Positions 1-7,589 of a DNA stretch of 19,066 nucleotides are shown piece after piece. The notes under the pieces are model-generated. The model made no database searches and was not told the origin of the DNA. It was given only the letters and a program-made list of their open reading frames with translations. Positions within the stretch are counted from its first letter, which is position 1. Each line of letters opens with the position of its first letter. A program made the position numbers and the translations under genes. Origin of the DNA: Flavobacterium sp. UBA6203 (GTDB lineage: Bacteria; Bacteroidota; Bacteroidia; Flavobacteriales; Flavobacteriaceae); assembly GCA_002421645.1 (NCBI GenBank), contig DIST01000065.1:1-19066 (forward strand), read 5' to 3'.

Positions 1-718
1 GCCAATTTCCGTTGAATTCTTCTGCGGTTTCAATTTTCTCGAAACTGTGCATTAAGACATAATCTTCTTGTTGTTTTTTGTCGATAGTAAGTGATTCTAT
101 TTCTTCAACAGCTTTCGCATGAAGCGTAGTTTCGGCTACGACATTGTTTTTTATTTTCTTAGTATTGTCATCGAAATTTTGCAATACATTTTGGTCTTCA
201 ATTTCGGGTGTATTTTTCATCCATTTTCCGTACAACCAAGAATAATCAATGGTTTGGTCTTTTTTATTAACGGGTAATTTTGGCACCGCATCATAATAGA
301 ACTCTTGCATGGATGGATAATTTTCAAACATTTTTCCAATGACTAATGGTGCTGTTTCAAAAGCTTTTTCCAAAGAAAGTTCGTGTGAATTATCTTGGTT
401 ATCCCAATTGAAATTCATTTGTTTCTGAATACTCAAATACACTGTTCTGAAAAAATAGAACTTCAGATTTTCTTCTTTTGTTGGGAAAAGCGAACAATTT
501 ATTGGAAGAAAGAAGTTTTTGTTTTTGTAACCTCCTTCGCGTTCGGCTGGAAAAATATCGATTGGCGCACCACAAATCGCTCTCGCAAAAAGAGTCAATC
601 GAGGTTTGATATCAGATAAGTTGATTTGACGGCTCAGAATTTCGGCATCATTGAGTCGTTTATTTTTAAAGTACTTGAGTACTTTTTTATAGATAATTTC
701 GTCTAATTCTAAGCCCAT
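1..718 (-). CDS. norD: NorD, nitric oxide reductase activation protein (N-terminal part, runs off the window)
   Basis: I translated the minus strand from an ATG at 716-718. It stays open for 239 codons to the window edge, starting MGLELDEIIYKKVLKYF and ending in HSFEKIETAEEFNGNW. NorD proteins assemble or activate NO reductase together with the AAA+ protein NorQ; their C-terminal von Willebrand A domain with a MIDAS site would lie outside this window. The call rests on position (11 bp downstream of norQ, same strand, end of a norCBQ order) and on the acidic, family-like end of the visible part. No frameshift or stop is seen. The domain that would prove the identity is not visible. Confidence 0.8.
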   Translation of the reverse strand, partial: MGLELDEIIYKKVLKYFKNKRLNDAEILSRQINLSDIKPRLTLFARAICGAPIDIFPAEREGGYKNKNFFLPINCSLFPTKEENLKFYFFRTVYLSIQKQMNFNWDNQDNSHELSLEKAFETAPLVIGKMFENYPSMQEFYYDAVPKLPVNKKDQTIDYSWLYGKWMKNTPEIEDQNVLQNFDDNTKKIKNNVVAETTLHAKAVEEIESLTIDKKQQEDYVLMHSFEKIETAEEFNGNW

Positions 719-729
719 ATCTCAAATCT

Positions 730-1515
730 TTAAATCATTAAATCGCACAAATCGTTTAAAGCTTGAATGGTTTCTTGCTCGTCTGTTAAAGGTTCTACAA
801 CGGCAACGTGAACGGCTAATCGTTTTGGTAATCCGTTATTGATAAGTTTCGCGGCGTCCACTAATAATCGGGTGGAAACGGTTTCGGTTAGACCTAATTC
901 GGTAAGATTTCTAATTTTTGTTCCGATTGCGACTAACTTTTGAGCGATATCGGCTTGAATTCCGGTTTCATTAATTAAAATTTCGGCTTCAATTTTCGGA
1001 TTTGGATAATCGAATGAAAGTGCTACAAATCGTTGACGAGTAGAAGGTTTCAATTCTTTGAATCCTTTTTGATATCCTGGATTAAACGAAGCTACCAAAA
1101 GAAAATCAGGATGTGCTTTGATGTTTTCTCCTAATTTATCAATGAAAAGTTCTCTTCTGTGATCGGTTAAGGAGTGAATGGCTACGATGACATCTGGACG
1201 TGCTTCGGCAACCTCATCTAAATATAAAATATATCCGTTTTTTACAGCGATTGATAAAGGTCCGTCAATCCAAATAGTTTCGGCTCCTTTGATGATGAAA
1301 CGTCCAATTAAATCGGTTGCTGAAGTTTCTTCGTGACAACTCACGGTGACTAATGTTTTGTTAACTTCATTCGCCATATATTCAATAAAACGGGACTTTC
1401 CAGAACCTGTTGGCCCTTTCAATAATAAAGGCAATTGCAATTGATTAATTTGATTGAAAATTTCAATTTCTGAACCTACTGCTTTATAAAATATGGTTTT
1501 TTCTGCTACTATCAT
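730..1515 (-). CDS. norQ: NorQ/CbbQ-family AAA+ ATPase, NO reductase maturation factor
   Basis: A 261-aa MoxR-type AAA+ ATPase. Visible motifs are Walker A GPTGSGKS (residues 34-41), Walker B ILYLDE (96-101), a sensor-1 like VASFNPG (141-147) and an arginine-finger type segment STRQRF (158-163). In the NorQ/NirQ/CbbQ family these rings work with a VWA partner (NorD or CbbO) to insert metal into, or activate, the target enzyme. Here that would be the non-haem iron site of NorB. It lies between norB and norD on the same strand. The 108-bp gap to norB shows no terminator, so co-transcription is likely. Length is normal for the family. Confidence 0.92.
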   Translation of the reverse strand: MIVAEKTIFYKAVGSEIEIFNQINQLQLPLLLKGPTGSGKSRFIEYMANEVNKTLVTVSCHEETSATDLIGRFIIKGAETIWIDGPLSIAVKNGYILYLDEVAEARPDVIVAIHSLTDHRRELFIDKLGENIKAHPDFLLVASFNPGYQKGFKELKPSTRQRFVALSFDYPNPKIEAEILINETGIQADIAQKLVAIGTKIRNLTELGLTETVSTRLLVDAAKLINNGLPKRLAVHVAVVEPLTDEQETIQALNDLCDLMI

Positions 1516-1623
1516 GGCAATTTATTTTTGAAAAAACCGAAACCAAAAGCGGGCAGCGACAACTCTGGGCAATTGGTCTCGGCTGGTTATTAATTGTATA
1601 ATTCTAACCTAAATAATTAATAA

Positions 1624-2958
1624 CTATTCTTTTACAAGAGCTTCATCTGTAGGTTTACCGTATTTGATAAACTCTAAAATGTATAAGGTAATTCCAGTTG
1701 TAAATAATGTGGCACAAAGTAACAATACGACAAAGTGAATACTGATTTCGTTTTGGACATCCATGAAATCCATTTTCATTTTACGTTCCATGTACACTTG
1801 GGCAACACCCGCTACACCAAAAGCAACAGTCATTCCTAACATTCCGATATTAGACAACCAAAATGCCATGTGACCTCTTGTGCTGTCGTATAATTTTCTT
1901 CCTGTCATATTAGGCATTGCATAACTAATAATAGCTAAAACAATCATCGCATAAGCGCCCCAAAATGCGTAGTGACCGTGCATTGCTGTTACTAAAGTTC
2001 CGTGTGTATAAATGTTTGTTTGTGGTAAAGTGTGCGCAAATCCTAACAATCCAGCTCCAATGAAAGATACAATAGAAGCACCGATAGTCCAGAATAACGC
2101 AATTTTGTTTGGATGTGATTTTTCACCTTTTCGATACATGTACACTGCGAATAATGCCATTGCTAAGAACGCTAATGGTTCTAATGCTGAGAAAATTCCA
2201 CCTACGATTAACCAAATTTTATTCACTCCGATGTAGTAGTAATGGTGACCTGTTCCTAATAAACCTGAAAGGAATGTCAAACCAACGATTACGTATAACC
2301 ATTTCTCAATAACTTCTCGGTCAACACCAGTAAGTTTGATTAATAAGTACGATAAAATACCGCCCATGATTAGTTCCCATACTCCTTCAACCCATAAATG
2401 CACTACCCACCAACGGAAGAATGAATCCGTAACTTGGCTATCGAACCAAATCATACCCGGTAAGTATAATAAAGCGGCAAAAACCAATCCCATTGTTAAA
2501 ACTAACGAAGTTGTGGTTCGTCTTTCTGCTTTGTATAAAGTGGTGAGGATTAATCCTAAGAACAGTAAGACATTGATTACTACTAAAACATCTAATTCTC
2601 TTGGAATTTCAAGGAATTTTCTTCCTTCCCAAATATTAAAGTGATACCCAACGATTGCTAAAACGCCGACAACTGCTAATGAAATTAATTGAACATAAGC
2701 CAATTTTACATTGACTAATTCTCTTTGTGCTTCTTCAGGAATGATATAATAAGCGGCTCCCATGAAACCGGTTAATAACCAAACTACTAATAAATTTGTA
2801 TGAACAGCTCTTGCTGTATTGAACGGAATAAAATCGTGAAGACCATCCATTCCAATTCGGGCAAAGCCCATAATAAAACCATAGATAATTTGTAATGCAA
2901 ATAATAACATGCATAATCCAAAGAACCAATACGCTACTTTTTGTGATTTATATTTCAT
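1624..2958 (-). CDS. norB: Nitric oxide reductase catalytic subunit NorB (cNOR type)
   Basis: A 444-aa polytopic membrane protein of the haem-copper oxidase superfamily that reduces 2 NO to N2O in the cytoplasmic membrane. Expected ligands are present: H53 and H329 for low-spin haem b, H327 for haem b3, H187, H238 and H239 for the non-haem FeB, and glutamates E191, E195 and E260. The spacing from the His pair to E260 equals that known in Pseudomonas NorB (258 to 280). The short form without a fused quinol-oxidase N-terminal domain, together with the separate norC 17 bp upstream, marks it as cytochrome c-dependent cNOR rather than qNOR. No defects seen. Confidence 0.97.
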   Translation of the reverse strand: MKYKSQKVAYWFFGLCMLLFALQIIYGFIMGFARIGMDGLHDFIPFNTARAVHTNLLVVWLLTGFMGAAYYIIPEEAQRELVNVKLAYVQLISLAVVGVLAIVGYHFNIWEGRKFLEIPRELDVLVVINVLLFLGLILTTLYKAERRTTTSLVLTMGLVFAALLYLPGMIWFDSQVTDSFFRWWVVHLWVEGVWELIMGGILSYLLIKLTGVDREVIEKWLYVIVGLTFLSGLLGTGHHYYYIGVNKIWLIVGGIFSALEPLAFLAMALFAVYMYRKGEKSHPNKIALFWTIGASIVSFIGAGLLGFAHTLPQTNIYTHGTLVTAMHGHYAFWGAYAMIVLAIISYAMPNMTGRKLYDSTRGHMAFWLSNIGMLGMTVAFGVAGVAQVYMERKMKMDFMDVQNEISIHFVVLLLCATLFTTGITLYILEFIKYGKPTDEALVKE

Positions 2959-2975
2959 ATCTTCTAAAATTTGGA

Positions 2976-3407
2976 TTATTCTTCTTTAGCTAAAGGGGAA
3001 ACCACTCGGTCAAAACCATTCAAATCAATATTTCCTATCCATTTGAAATAGGCAATTACAGCTTCGGCATCGGCATCGTTCATTTCGTATTTTACCATTT
3101 TTCTGCCTTTTGGTCCCCAAGGAATTGGCGATTGTAAAACGGCTTTTACATAGCCTTCTCCTCTTCTTTCGATTACTTTAGTAAGTTCTGGAGCGTAGTA
3201 GCCTCCTTCCCCAAGTATGGTATGACAACCCATACAATTATTCGATTCCCAAATTTCCTTTCCTCGAATAACTTTTGCATCAATCTTATCATGATAAGTT
3301 TGATCATTTTTAGGCATAAACGAGTAAATAGTTAAGCCAATAAAGACTAAAAAGGTTACTACAGTTCCACCTAAAAAAAATGCTCGTGCTTGCGATTTTG
3401 ATAACAT
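2976..3407 (-). CDS. norC: Nitric oxide reductase cytochrome c subunit NorC
   Basis: A 143-aa membrane-anchored c-type cytochrome that passes electrons to NorB. One N-terminal transmembrane anchor (about residues 9-31) is followed by a periplasmic domain with the haem-binding CMGCH (58-62). Candidate distal methionines are M104 and M109, in the segment GRKMVKYEM. The C-terminal NIDLNGFD matches the conserved NorC ending NID.NGW. It is the first gene of norCBQD and is read from the 153-bp divergent promoter region shared with ric. Length and architecture are typical of the family. Confidence 0.96.
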   Translation of the reverse strand: MLSKSQARAFFLGGTVVTFLVFIGLTIYSFMPKNDQTYHDKIDAKVIRGKEIWESNNCMGCHTILGEGGYYAPELTKVIERRGEGYVKAVLQSPIPWGPKGRKMVKYEMNDADAEAVIAYFKWIGNIDLNGFDRVVSPLAKEE

Positions 3408-3433
3408 ATTTTAGATATTAGTTAGAGTTTATT

Positions 3434-3451
3434 AAGGATATTTTTATCCTT
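3434..3451. promoter_or_regulatory. Perfect inverted repeat in the norC leader
   Basis: AAGGATA-TTTT-TATCCTT is a perfect 7-bp inverted repeat. It lies just downstream of the predicted norC start point and 27 bp before the norC ATG. It could be a protein operator or a small RNA hairpin at the 5' end of the norC message. Two related, less perfect 18-bp versions occur at 3523-3540 (ric side) and 9129-9146 (nirK side, minus strand). Function is unknown. Confidence 0.4.
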
Positions 3452-3461
3452 TAATTAAACA

Positions 3462-3469
3462 CAAAATAA
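3462..3469 (-). promoter_or_regulatory. Predicted -7 element of the norC promoter
   Basis: On the minus strand the sequence is TTATTTTG, matching the Bacteroidota -7 consensus TAnnTTTG at five of the six fixed positions. Its centre lies exactly 33 bp from the centre of the Crp/Fnr-type palindrome at 3491-3506. The ric and nirK promoters show the same distance. Transcription would start near 3455, leaving a leader of about 48 nt before norC. Confidence 0.5.
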
Positions 3470-3490
3470 CTACCAAAAAAAAACATGCGT

Positions 3491-3506
3491 TATGATTCAA
3501 ATCATA
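3491..3506. promoter_or_regulatory. Crp/Fnr-type operator shared by the norC and ric promoters
   Basis: TATGATTCAAATCATA is an inverted repeat with perfect 6-bp arms and a 4-bp spacer. It fits the Crp/Fnr pattern TGAT-N4-ATCA. It sits midway between divergent norC and ric. A -7-like element is found 33 bp from its centre in both directions, which places the site near -41 for each promoter, the class II activator position. A Crp/Fnr-family NO or low-oxygen sensor is the likely ligand; the regulator gene is not in this window. Confidence 0.72.
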
Positions 3507-3527
3507 CTATAAAAATTAAATTAAGGA

Positions 3528-3535
3528 TAAATTTG
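3528..3535 (+). promoter_or_regulatory. Predicted -7 element of the ric promoter
   Basis: TAAATTTG is a full match to the Bacteroidota -7 consensus TAnnTTTG. It is centred 33 bp from the centre of the Crp/Fnr-type box. Transcription would start around 3539-3541, giving a short leader of about 20 nt before the ric ATG at 3561. Confidence 0.6.
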
Positions 3536-3560
3536 TCTTTTATTTAAACAAAACAGTATT

Positions 3561-4283
3561 ATGGTAATAGATTCAAACAAAACAGTGGGAAACATAGTAG
3601 CAGATGATTATAGAACTGCAGGTGTTTTCAGTCAGTTAGGTATCGATTTTTGTTGTAAAGGAAACCGAACAATCGATGAAGTATGTGCAAAAAAAGGCAT
3701 TGATAAATATGCGCTTTTAGACGAATTAGAACGTGTTACGGCAAACAACAACAATCAAGGAATCGATTTTAAATCTTGGGAATTGGATTTGTTGATTGAT
3801 TATATTGAGAAAAAACACCATCGTTATGTGGAAGAAAAAATTCCGCAATTGCTATCGTTTTTACTTAAATTAGAACAAGTGCATGGTGCTCAACATCCAG
3901 AACTTTTTGAAATTAAAAAATTATTCAAAAGAAGCGCCGACGAATTAACGCAACACATGAAAAAAGAAGAGTTAATTCTGTTTCCATTTATCAAAAAAAT
4001 GGTAGAAGCTAATCGAAATAACACACCTATCAATAATCCTGGATTTGGTTCTGTGGCCAATCCTATTGCGATGATGATGGAAGAACATGAAAATGAAGGC
4101 GAACGATTTGAAAAAATTGTAGCATTATCAAACAACTACACTCCACCAGCAGATGCTTGTAACACTTACAAAGTAACATATCAAATGTTACAAGAATTTG
4201 AAGCGGATTTACATGCGCACATTCATTTAGAAAATAATATTTTGTTTCCAAGTGCCATTGTTTTACAAGATAAGTTTTATTAG
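3561..4283 (+). CDS. ric: Iron-sulfur cluster repair di-iron protein (Ric/ScdA/YtfE family)
   Basis: A 240-aa cytoplasmic protein of the RIC family, which repairs iron-sulfur clusters after NO or oxidative damage. Residues about 5-55 form the ScdA N-terminal (DUF542) domain with the hallmark GIDFCCKGN (C31, C32). The remainder is a hemerythrin-like four-helix domain with candidate iron ligands H86/H87, H108, H132, E136/E137, H176, H218/H222 and E224. It is divergent from norC and appears to share its Crp/Fnr box, which fits a role in protecting the cell while NO is made. A strong terminator follows. Length is close to the family norm. Confidence 0.93.
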   Translation: MVIDSNKTVGNIVADDYRTAGVFSQLGIDFCCKGNRTIDEVCAKKGIDKYALLDELERVTANNNNQGIDFKSWELDLLIDYIEKKHHRYVEEKIPQLLSFLLKLEQVHGAQHPELFEIKKLFKRSADELTQHMKKEELILFPFIKKMVEANRNNTPINNPGFGSVANPIAMMMEEHENEGERFEKIVALSNNYTPPADACNTYKVTYQMLQEFEADLHAHIHLENNILFPSAIVLQDKFY

Positions 4284-4342
4284 TTAATTAGGTTCTTTAA
4301 AAGGAGTCGTTTTGGTAAACAGGACGATTCTTTTTAAAGTAA

Positions 4343-4376
4343 AAGGACTGCTAAAATAATTAGCAGTCCTTTTTTA
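4343..4376. terminator. Bidirectional terminator between ric and the porin gene
   Basis: A perfect 12-bp stem (AAGGACTGCTAA at 4343-4354 with TTAGCAGTCCTT at 4360-4371) encloses a 5-nt loop. A run of T follows on the plus strand and a run of A precedes it, so it can end transcription from ric (+) and from the convergent operon (-). A weaker imperfect hairpin lies just before it, at about 4293-4340. Confidence 0.9.
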
Positions 4377-4404
4377 ATTAAAAATAACCCCATTTATAAT
4401 TAAT

Positions 4405-5682
4405 CTATTTTTTGTAGGTAAATAATTGCGGATTAAATGAAACCATTACCCATGCCCAATTGTTTCCATTTGAATTGTTTCCTCCTTTTAAAATTTCCAT
4501 AGTGTCGTTAGCAAACATTTTTGAAACGCCTCCAGAAATTACAAAGTTATTATCCATTTTATAAGTTGCTGTTAAATCGATTTCTGTACCTAAATAACTA
4601 TCTTGTTCTTCTAAAGTGGTCATATTGTAAACCGATGCAGCACTATAAAATAAGTGAGGCACTAACGTTACTTGCCATTTGTTCTTGTCGTAAATGAATT
4701 TGGTATAAAAATCTTGTAATCCAACCGAATTTTTATGATTTCCTACATAAAAATAATCCATTAAACCATTGAATCCGTGATTGGTTCCAAATAATGGTGT
4801 GAACGATTTTACTTTAGTATCGGTATCATTTTGATCTTTTCCAGATAAATATTCGAAACCTAATTCGGCTTTGAAAGAATTGGTGAATTTATAACCCAAA
4901 TTAAATCCCGCATAATACGCACCAACAGCAACTTTATCATTAGTTAAAGCAGCTTCACCCGTTTGAGCGTACAAACCGAAATCACCATAAAATTTTGAAA
5001 CATCCCATTTCCCATAAGTTCCGAGAGTTTGCAAATAGGCAACTTGGAATTTATTTTCTACCAAATTTTCATATTGATAACCATTATTCAATGCTAAAAA
5101 GCTTAAACTTAGTTTAGAAAATTTTTGGTTGAACCAAATGAACTGCATGTTTTTATAGTTCGTCACATAAGCAGATTCATAAAGAGCTTCATTGTTATTA
5201 TTTAATGCTGCTCCGAAATCCAATTGGTAGCCATTTTTCTTGTTTGTAACCAAAACGGCATCGTGACTTTGACCTTGTTGCAACCAATCGATTCCACCCA
5301 TAATTCTTTGATTATCATACGAAAGTACTTGTCGCCCGAATTTTGCTGTCCAATTCGTATTGAAATCATACGAAATCCAAGATTCGAATAACGCTACTCC
5401 GTTTTTATCGGAAGGAGAAGTTGTAGCTACATCGCCCCAAACTTTTACGTTTTGAAACGATACATTGGCTTTAAATTTTTCTTGTTTGTAGAAAAAATTC
5501 ATTCTTGAGCGTTGAGAAACAAACGAAGTGGGATAAAAATCGTCTTTCATTAATTCTTTGAAACCATTTCGGTATTCAAATCGAGGTCTTATTTGTAGGT
5601 TGACTTCTAACTCTTGAGCAAATGAACCTACGGTTGAAATTGCAAAAGCAATTGCAACTAGCATTTTATTTTGAAGTTTCAT
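4405..5682 (-). CDS. Outer-membrane beta-barrel protein, alginate-export/porin-like
   Basis: A 425-aa protein with a clear Sec signal peptide (MKLQNKMLVAIAFAISTVGSFAQ). The mature part has alternating hydrophobic and aromatic residues typical of an outer-membrane beta-barrel. The segment around residues 110-135 (FGRQVLSYDNQRIMGG, DWLQQGQSHDA) resembles the alginate-export family. It is the last gene of the nirK operon, 27 bp after the SCO gene, and ends close to the bidirectional terminator. Known relatives are diffusion or export channels. A role in nitrite or copper passage here is only an inference from position. Confidence 0.75.
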   Translation of the reverse strand: MKLQNKMLVAIAFAISTVGSFAQELEVNLQIRPRFEYRNGFKELMKDDFYPTSFVSQRSRMNFFYKQEKFKANVSFQNVKVWGDVATTSPSDKNGVALFESWISYDFNTNWTAKFGRQVLSYDNQRIMGGIDWLQQGQSHDAVLVTNKKNGYQLDFGAALNNNNEALYESAYVTNYKNMQFIWFNQKFSKLSLSFLALNNGYQYENLVENKFQVAYLQTLGTYGKWDVSKFYGDFGLYAQTGEAALTNDKVAVGAYYAGFNLGYKFTNSFKAELGFEYLSGKDQNDTDTKVKSFTPLFGTNHGFNGLMDYFYVGNHKNSVGLQDFYTKFIYDKNKWQVTLVPHLFYSAASVYNMTTLEEQDSYLGTEIDLTATYKMDNNFVISGGVSKMFANDTMEILKGGNNSNGNNWAWVMVSFNPQLFTYKK

Positions 5683-5709
5683 GTTGTATTGATTTTTTTG
5701 GGGAAGCCA

Positions 5710-6303
5710 CTACTCTACTTTAGCTGCTTCTTCTTTGATTTTTGAAACCGTTTTATCGTAACTAACTCCTAAGCCTTCTTGTTGGAATGCCAATTCTCCT
5801 TCTGCATTAAATACACTGATAATATTGGAATGTGAGAAATCTATCGGAGATATTTTTTTATAATTTACGGCTAAAACCGCTGCAAATTCTCTGGTATTTT
5901 CTTCATTTGAACGCAAGAAAACCCATTGATTTCCTGTCATTTTGTTTTCGATAGAAAATTCTTTTAATCTTTTTGGAGTATCAACCGTTGGATCAATACT
6001 TACTAAAACCAATTGGACTTTGTCTTTGTATTCTTCTGGGATTTTAGCTTCAATATTTCGCATATCAGCAACTAATCTTGGACAAGCTGATTTACAAGAA
6101 GTATAAATCATCACCATAACAAGAACTTTTCCTCTTAATTCTTTTAGTTCAATATCTTTTCCGTCTTGATTGGTCCATTTTTCAGGCAAGTTGTAAATTG
6201 ATAAATCGGTTATTGGTTTATCTTTTATGTCTTGTTTTTCCTCTTTTGAATTGCATCCAATTAATAAAAGGGAAGCAATTACGAATAAAATTAGCTTTTT
6301 CAT
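5710..6303 (-). CDS. SCO1/SenC-family copper chaperone lipoprotein
   Basis: I chose the ATG at 6303, not the upstream in-frame TTG at 6330, because it gives a proper lipoprotein signal (MKKLILFVIASLLLIGC, lipid-modified C17) and a 197-aa protein. The thioredoxin-like fold carries the SCO copper motif CxxxC (C70-KSA-C74, in YTSCKSACP), DPTVDTP (105-111) and the distal histidine H158. SCO proteins deliver copper to, or reduce thiols at, copper sites of respiratory enzymes. Sited between nirV and the porin gene in the nirK operon, it most likely helps metallate NirK. Confidence 0.9.
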   Translation of the reverse strand: MKKLILFVIASLLLIGCNSKEEKQDIKDKPITDLSIYNLPEKWTNQDGKDIELKELRGKVLVMVMIYTSCKSACPRLVADMRNIEAKIPEEYKDKVQLVLVSIDPTVDTPKRLKEFSIENKMTGNQWVFLRSNEENTREFAAVLAVNYKKISPIDFSHSNIISVFNAEGELAFQQEGLGVSYDKTVSKIKEEAAKVE

Positions 6304-6326
6304 GTTTTTTTTGTTTAATTGAAAAC

Positions 6327-7097
6327 TCAATTAGCGATGTTTTTGGCACATCGGAAGCCTAAATTTTTTGTAGTATAGTTTGCTTTTATACTGCCTCTGA
6401 AAGCGTAACGCATAAAAGCGGCATAATTCATTAAATCAGTAGCATTGACAGAACCACTTCCGCAAAACAAATCTTTATCGGTATCCTTATCTTTTCTGGA
6501 TTCTCCTGATAAAAAGATACTATTGAAATCGAAAGTCCATTCCCAAACTAATCCGTGCATATCGTAAACACCCCAATAATTTTTGAATGTTTTCCCTACG
6601 GAATTGTTATAGGTTTTGTTTTTTTCGTACCAACTCAAGATGTATTTATTAAATTCTTCTTTTGAACGAGCGTCTTTTCGTTTTTCATCTGCCATGGCTA
6701 CATATTCCCATTCGTCTAAAGTGGCTAATCTTTTACCTTGACATTCGCAATATTCTTTAGCTGAAAACCAAGAAACATTAGTTACAGGCGCATTTGCATT
6801 TAATGGTCCGAAACTTAAATCGCCACTCCATTCTGATAAATAAGTTGTATTGGCAAAAAGGCGTTTGATTTTTGATTTTCGGTAAGCCGGATTTTTTTTC
6901 AAAAATTCTAAATATTCCTGATTCGTAACCGGATATACATCCAATAAAAAGGATTTAATGAACACTGGTTTCTTATCTGTTGTTCCATATAACGGAACGT
7001 AACTCCCTGCTCCAATGGTTACCATATCTTCGGGCACCTGAGAAAAAGAAATGGAAACCCAAGATAATAAAATTAGGCAGTAGTGAAATCGTTTCAT
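6327..7097 (-). CDS. nirV: NirV-like SUMF1/FGE-sulfatase-domain protein
   Basis: A protein of 256 aa from the ATG at 7097, which gives a signal peptide (MKRFHYCLILLSWVSISFS). A start at 7112 would add five residues. The fold is the formylglycine-generating-enzyme type: an early PVTNQEYLEFLKKNP, the middle KRLATLDEWEYVA, MHGLVWEWTFDF, and a C-terminal FRGS...NLGFRCAK. NirV proteins of this family are encoded beside nirK in several denitrifiers; their biochemical role is not settled. Only some catalytic-type cysteines can be seen, so true FGE activity should not be assumed. It lies between the free cytochrome c gene and the SCO gene. Confidence 0.82.
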   Translation of the reverse strand: MKRFHYCLILLSWVSISFSQVPEDMVTIGAGSYVPLYGTTDKKPVFIKSFLLDVYPVTNQEYLEFLKKNPAYRKSKIKRLFANTTYLSEWSGDLSFGPLNANAPVTNVSWFSAKEYCECQGKRLATLDEWEYVAMADEKRKDARSKEEFNKYILSWYEKNKTYNNSVGKTFKNYWGVYDMHGLVWEWTFDFNSIFLSGESRKDKDTDKDLFCGSGSVNATDLMNYAAFMRYAFRGSIKANYTTKNLGFRCAKNIAN

Positions 7098-7137
7098 AAA
7101 TTGAGCTTCCATTCTTCAGTTTGCTTATTGTTTATAC

Positions 7138-7563
7138 TTATTTTTTACCTCTTTGTGCTTTTACCATAGCTGGAGTAACTTTTGTATTGTTATTTCCCCA
7201 ACTGCTGTAAACATAAGTCAGTACATCCGCCACTTGTTGGTCGCTTAATCCTTGACTAGTCATCGCACTATTGAATTTTTTGCCATTTACAGTAATAGGT
7301 CCGCTTAATCCGTTTAATACCACTTTAATGGCTCTGTTAACATCTTTATTTAGGTAATCAGATTTTGCTAAAGGAGGAAATGCGTTTGGAATTCCTTGTC
7401 CGTTTGCCTGATGACATGCGATACATGTTTTACTAAAAATTGCTTTTCCTTTATTTACATCCTGAAATGCCACTACTTCAGATGTTTTAGTTGTTGGTAA
7501 TTTAAAACTGATTAAAGTTCCGGTTATGATAAGTGCGATGGCACTCAATACTATTTTTTTCAT
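7138..7563 (-). CDS. Periplasmic class I cytochrome c, paralogue of the NirK-fused domain
   Basis: A 141-aa protein with an N-terminal signal segment (MKKIVLSAIALIITGTLISF) and one haem site, CIACH (47-51). The likely distal ligand is M101, in NSAMTSQ. It is strikingly similar to the C-terminal cytochrome domain of the adjacent NirK: both share the pattern ACHQ..GQGIP.AFPPL.KSD.LN.D.NRAI..VL.GLSG and the ending NTKVTP.MVK.QR (written here in parts). It lies 26 bp downstream of nirK. It probably donates electrons to NirK or links NirK with NO reductase. A local duplication is the simplest origin. Confidence 0.9.
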   Translation of the reverse strand: MKKIVLSAIALIITGTLISFKLPTTKTSEVVAFQDVNKGKAIFSKTCIACHQANGQGIPNAFPPLAKSDYLNKDVNRAIKVVLNGLSGPITVNGKKFNSAMTSQGLSDQQVADVLTYVYSSWGNNNTKVTPAMVKAQRGKK

Positions 7564-7589
7564 TTTGTGTTTATTCTATTTATATTTAA

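Noticed and set aside
395..619. 74-codon plus-strand open frame within norD
   Set aside because: Antisense to norD, low complexity (aromatic and Lys runs), no family resemblance.
1516..1623. Possible promoter or terminator in the norB-norQ gap
   Set aside because: No convincing hairpin with T-run and no TAnnTTTG element at a sensible distance; treated as an operon-internal spacer.
1808..1815. CCCGCTAC inside norB, identical to part of the tRNA 3' end
   Set aside because: It is in the opposite orientation to that needed for a direct attachment repeat, is only 8 bp long and lies in conserved coding sequence.
2012..2644. Plus-strand open frames of 67-102 codons opposite norB
   Set aside because: They lie antisense to a highly conserved membrane protein gene and look like shadows of its codon bias; no start signals or recognisable domains.
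4316..4324. AACAGGAC match to the tRNA-end sequence
   Set aside because: An 8-bp match inside the ric downstream hairpin with no wider similarity; chance level.
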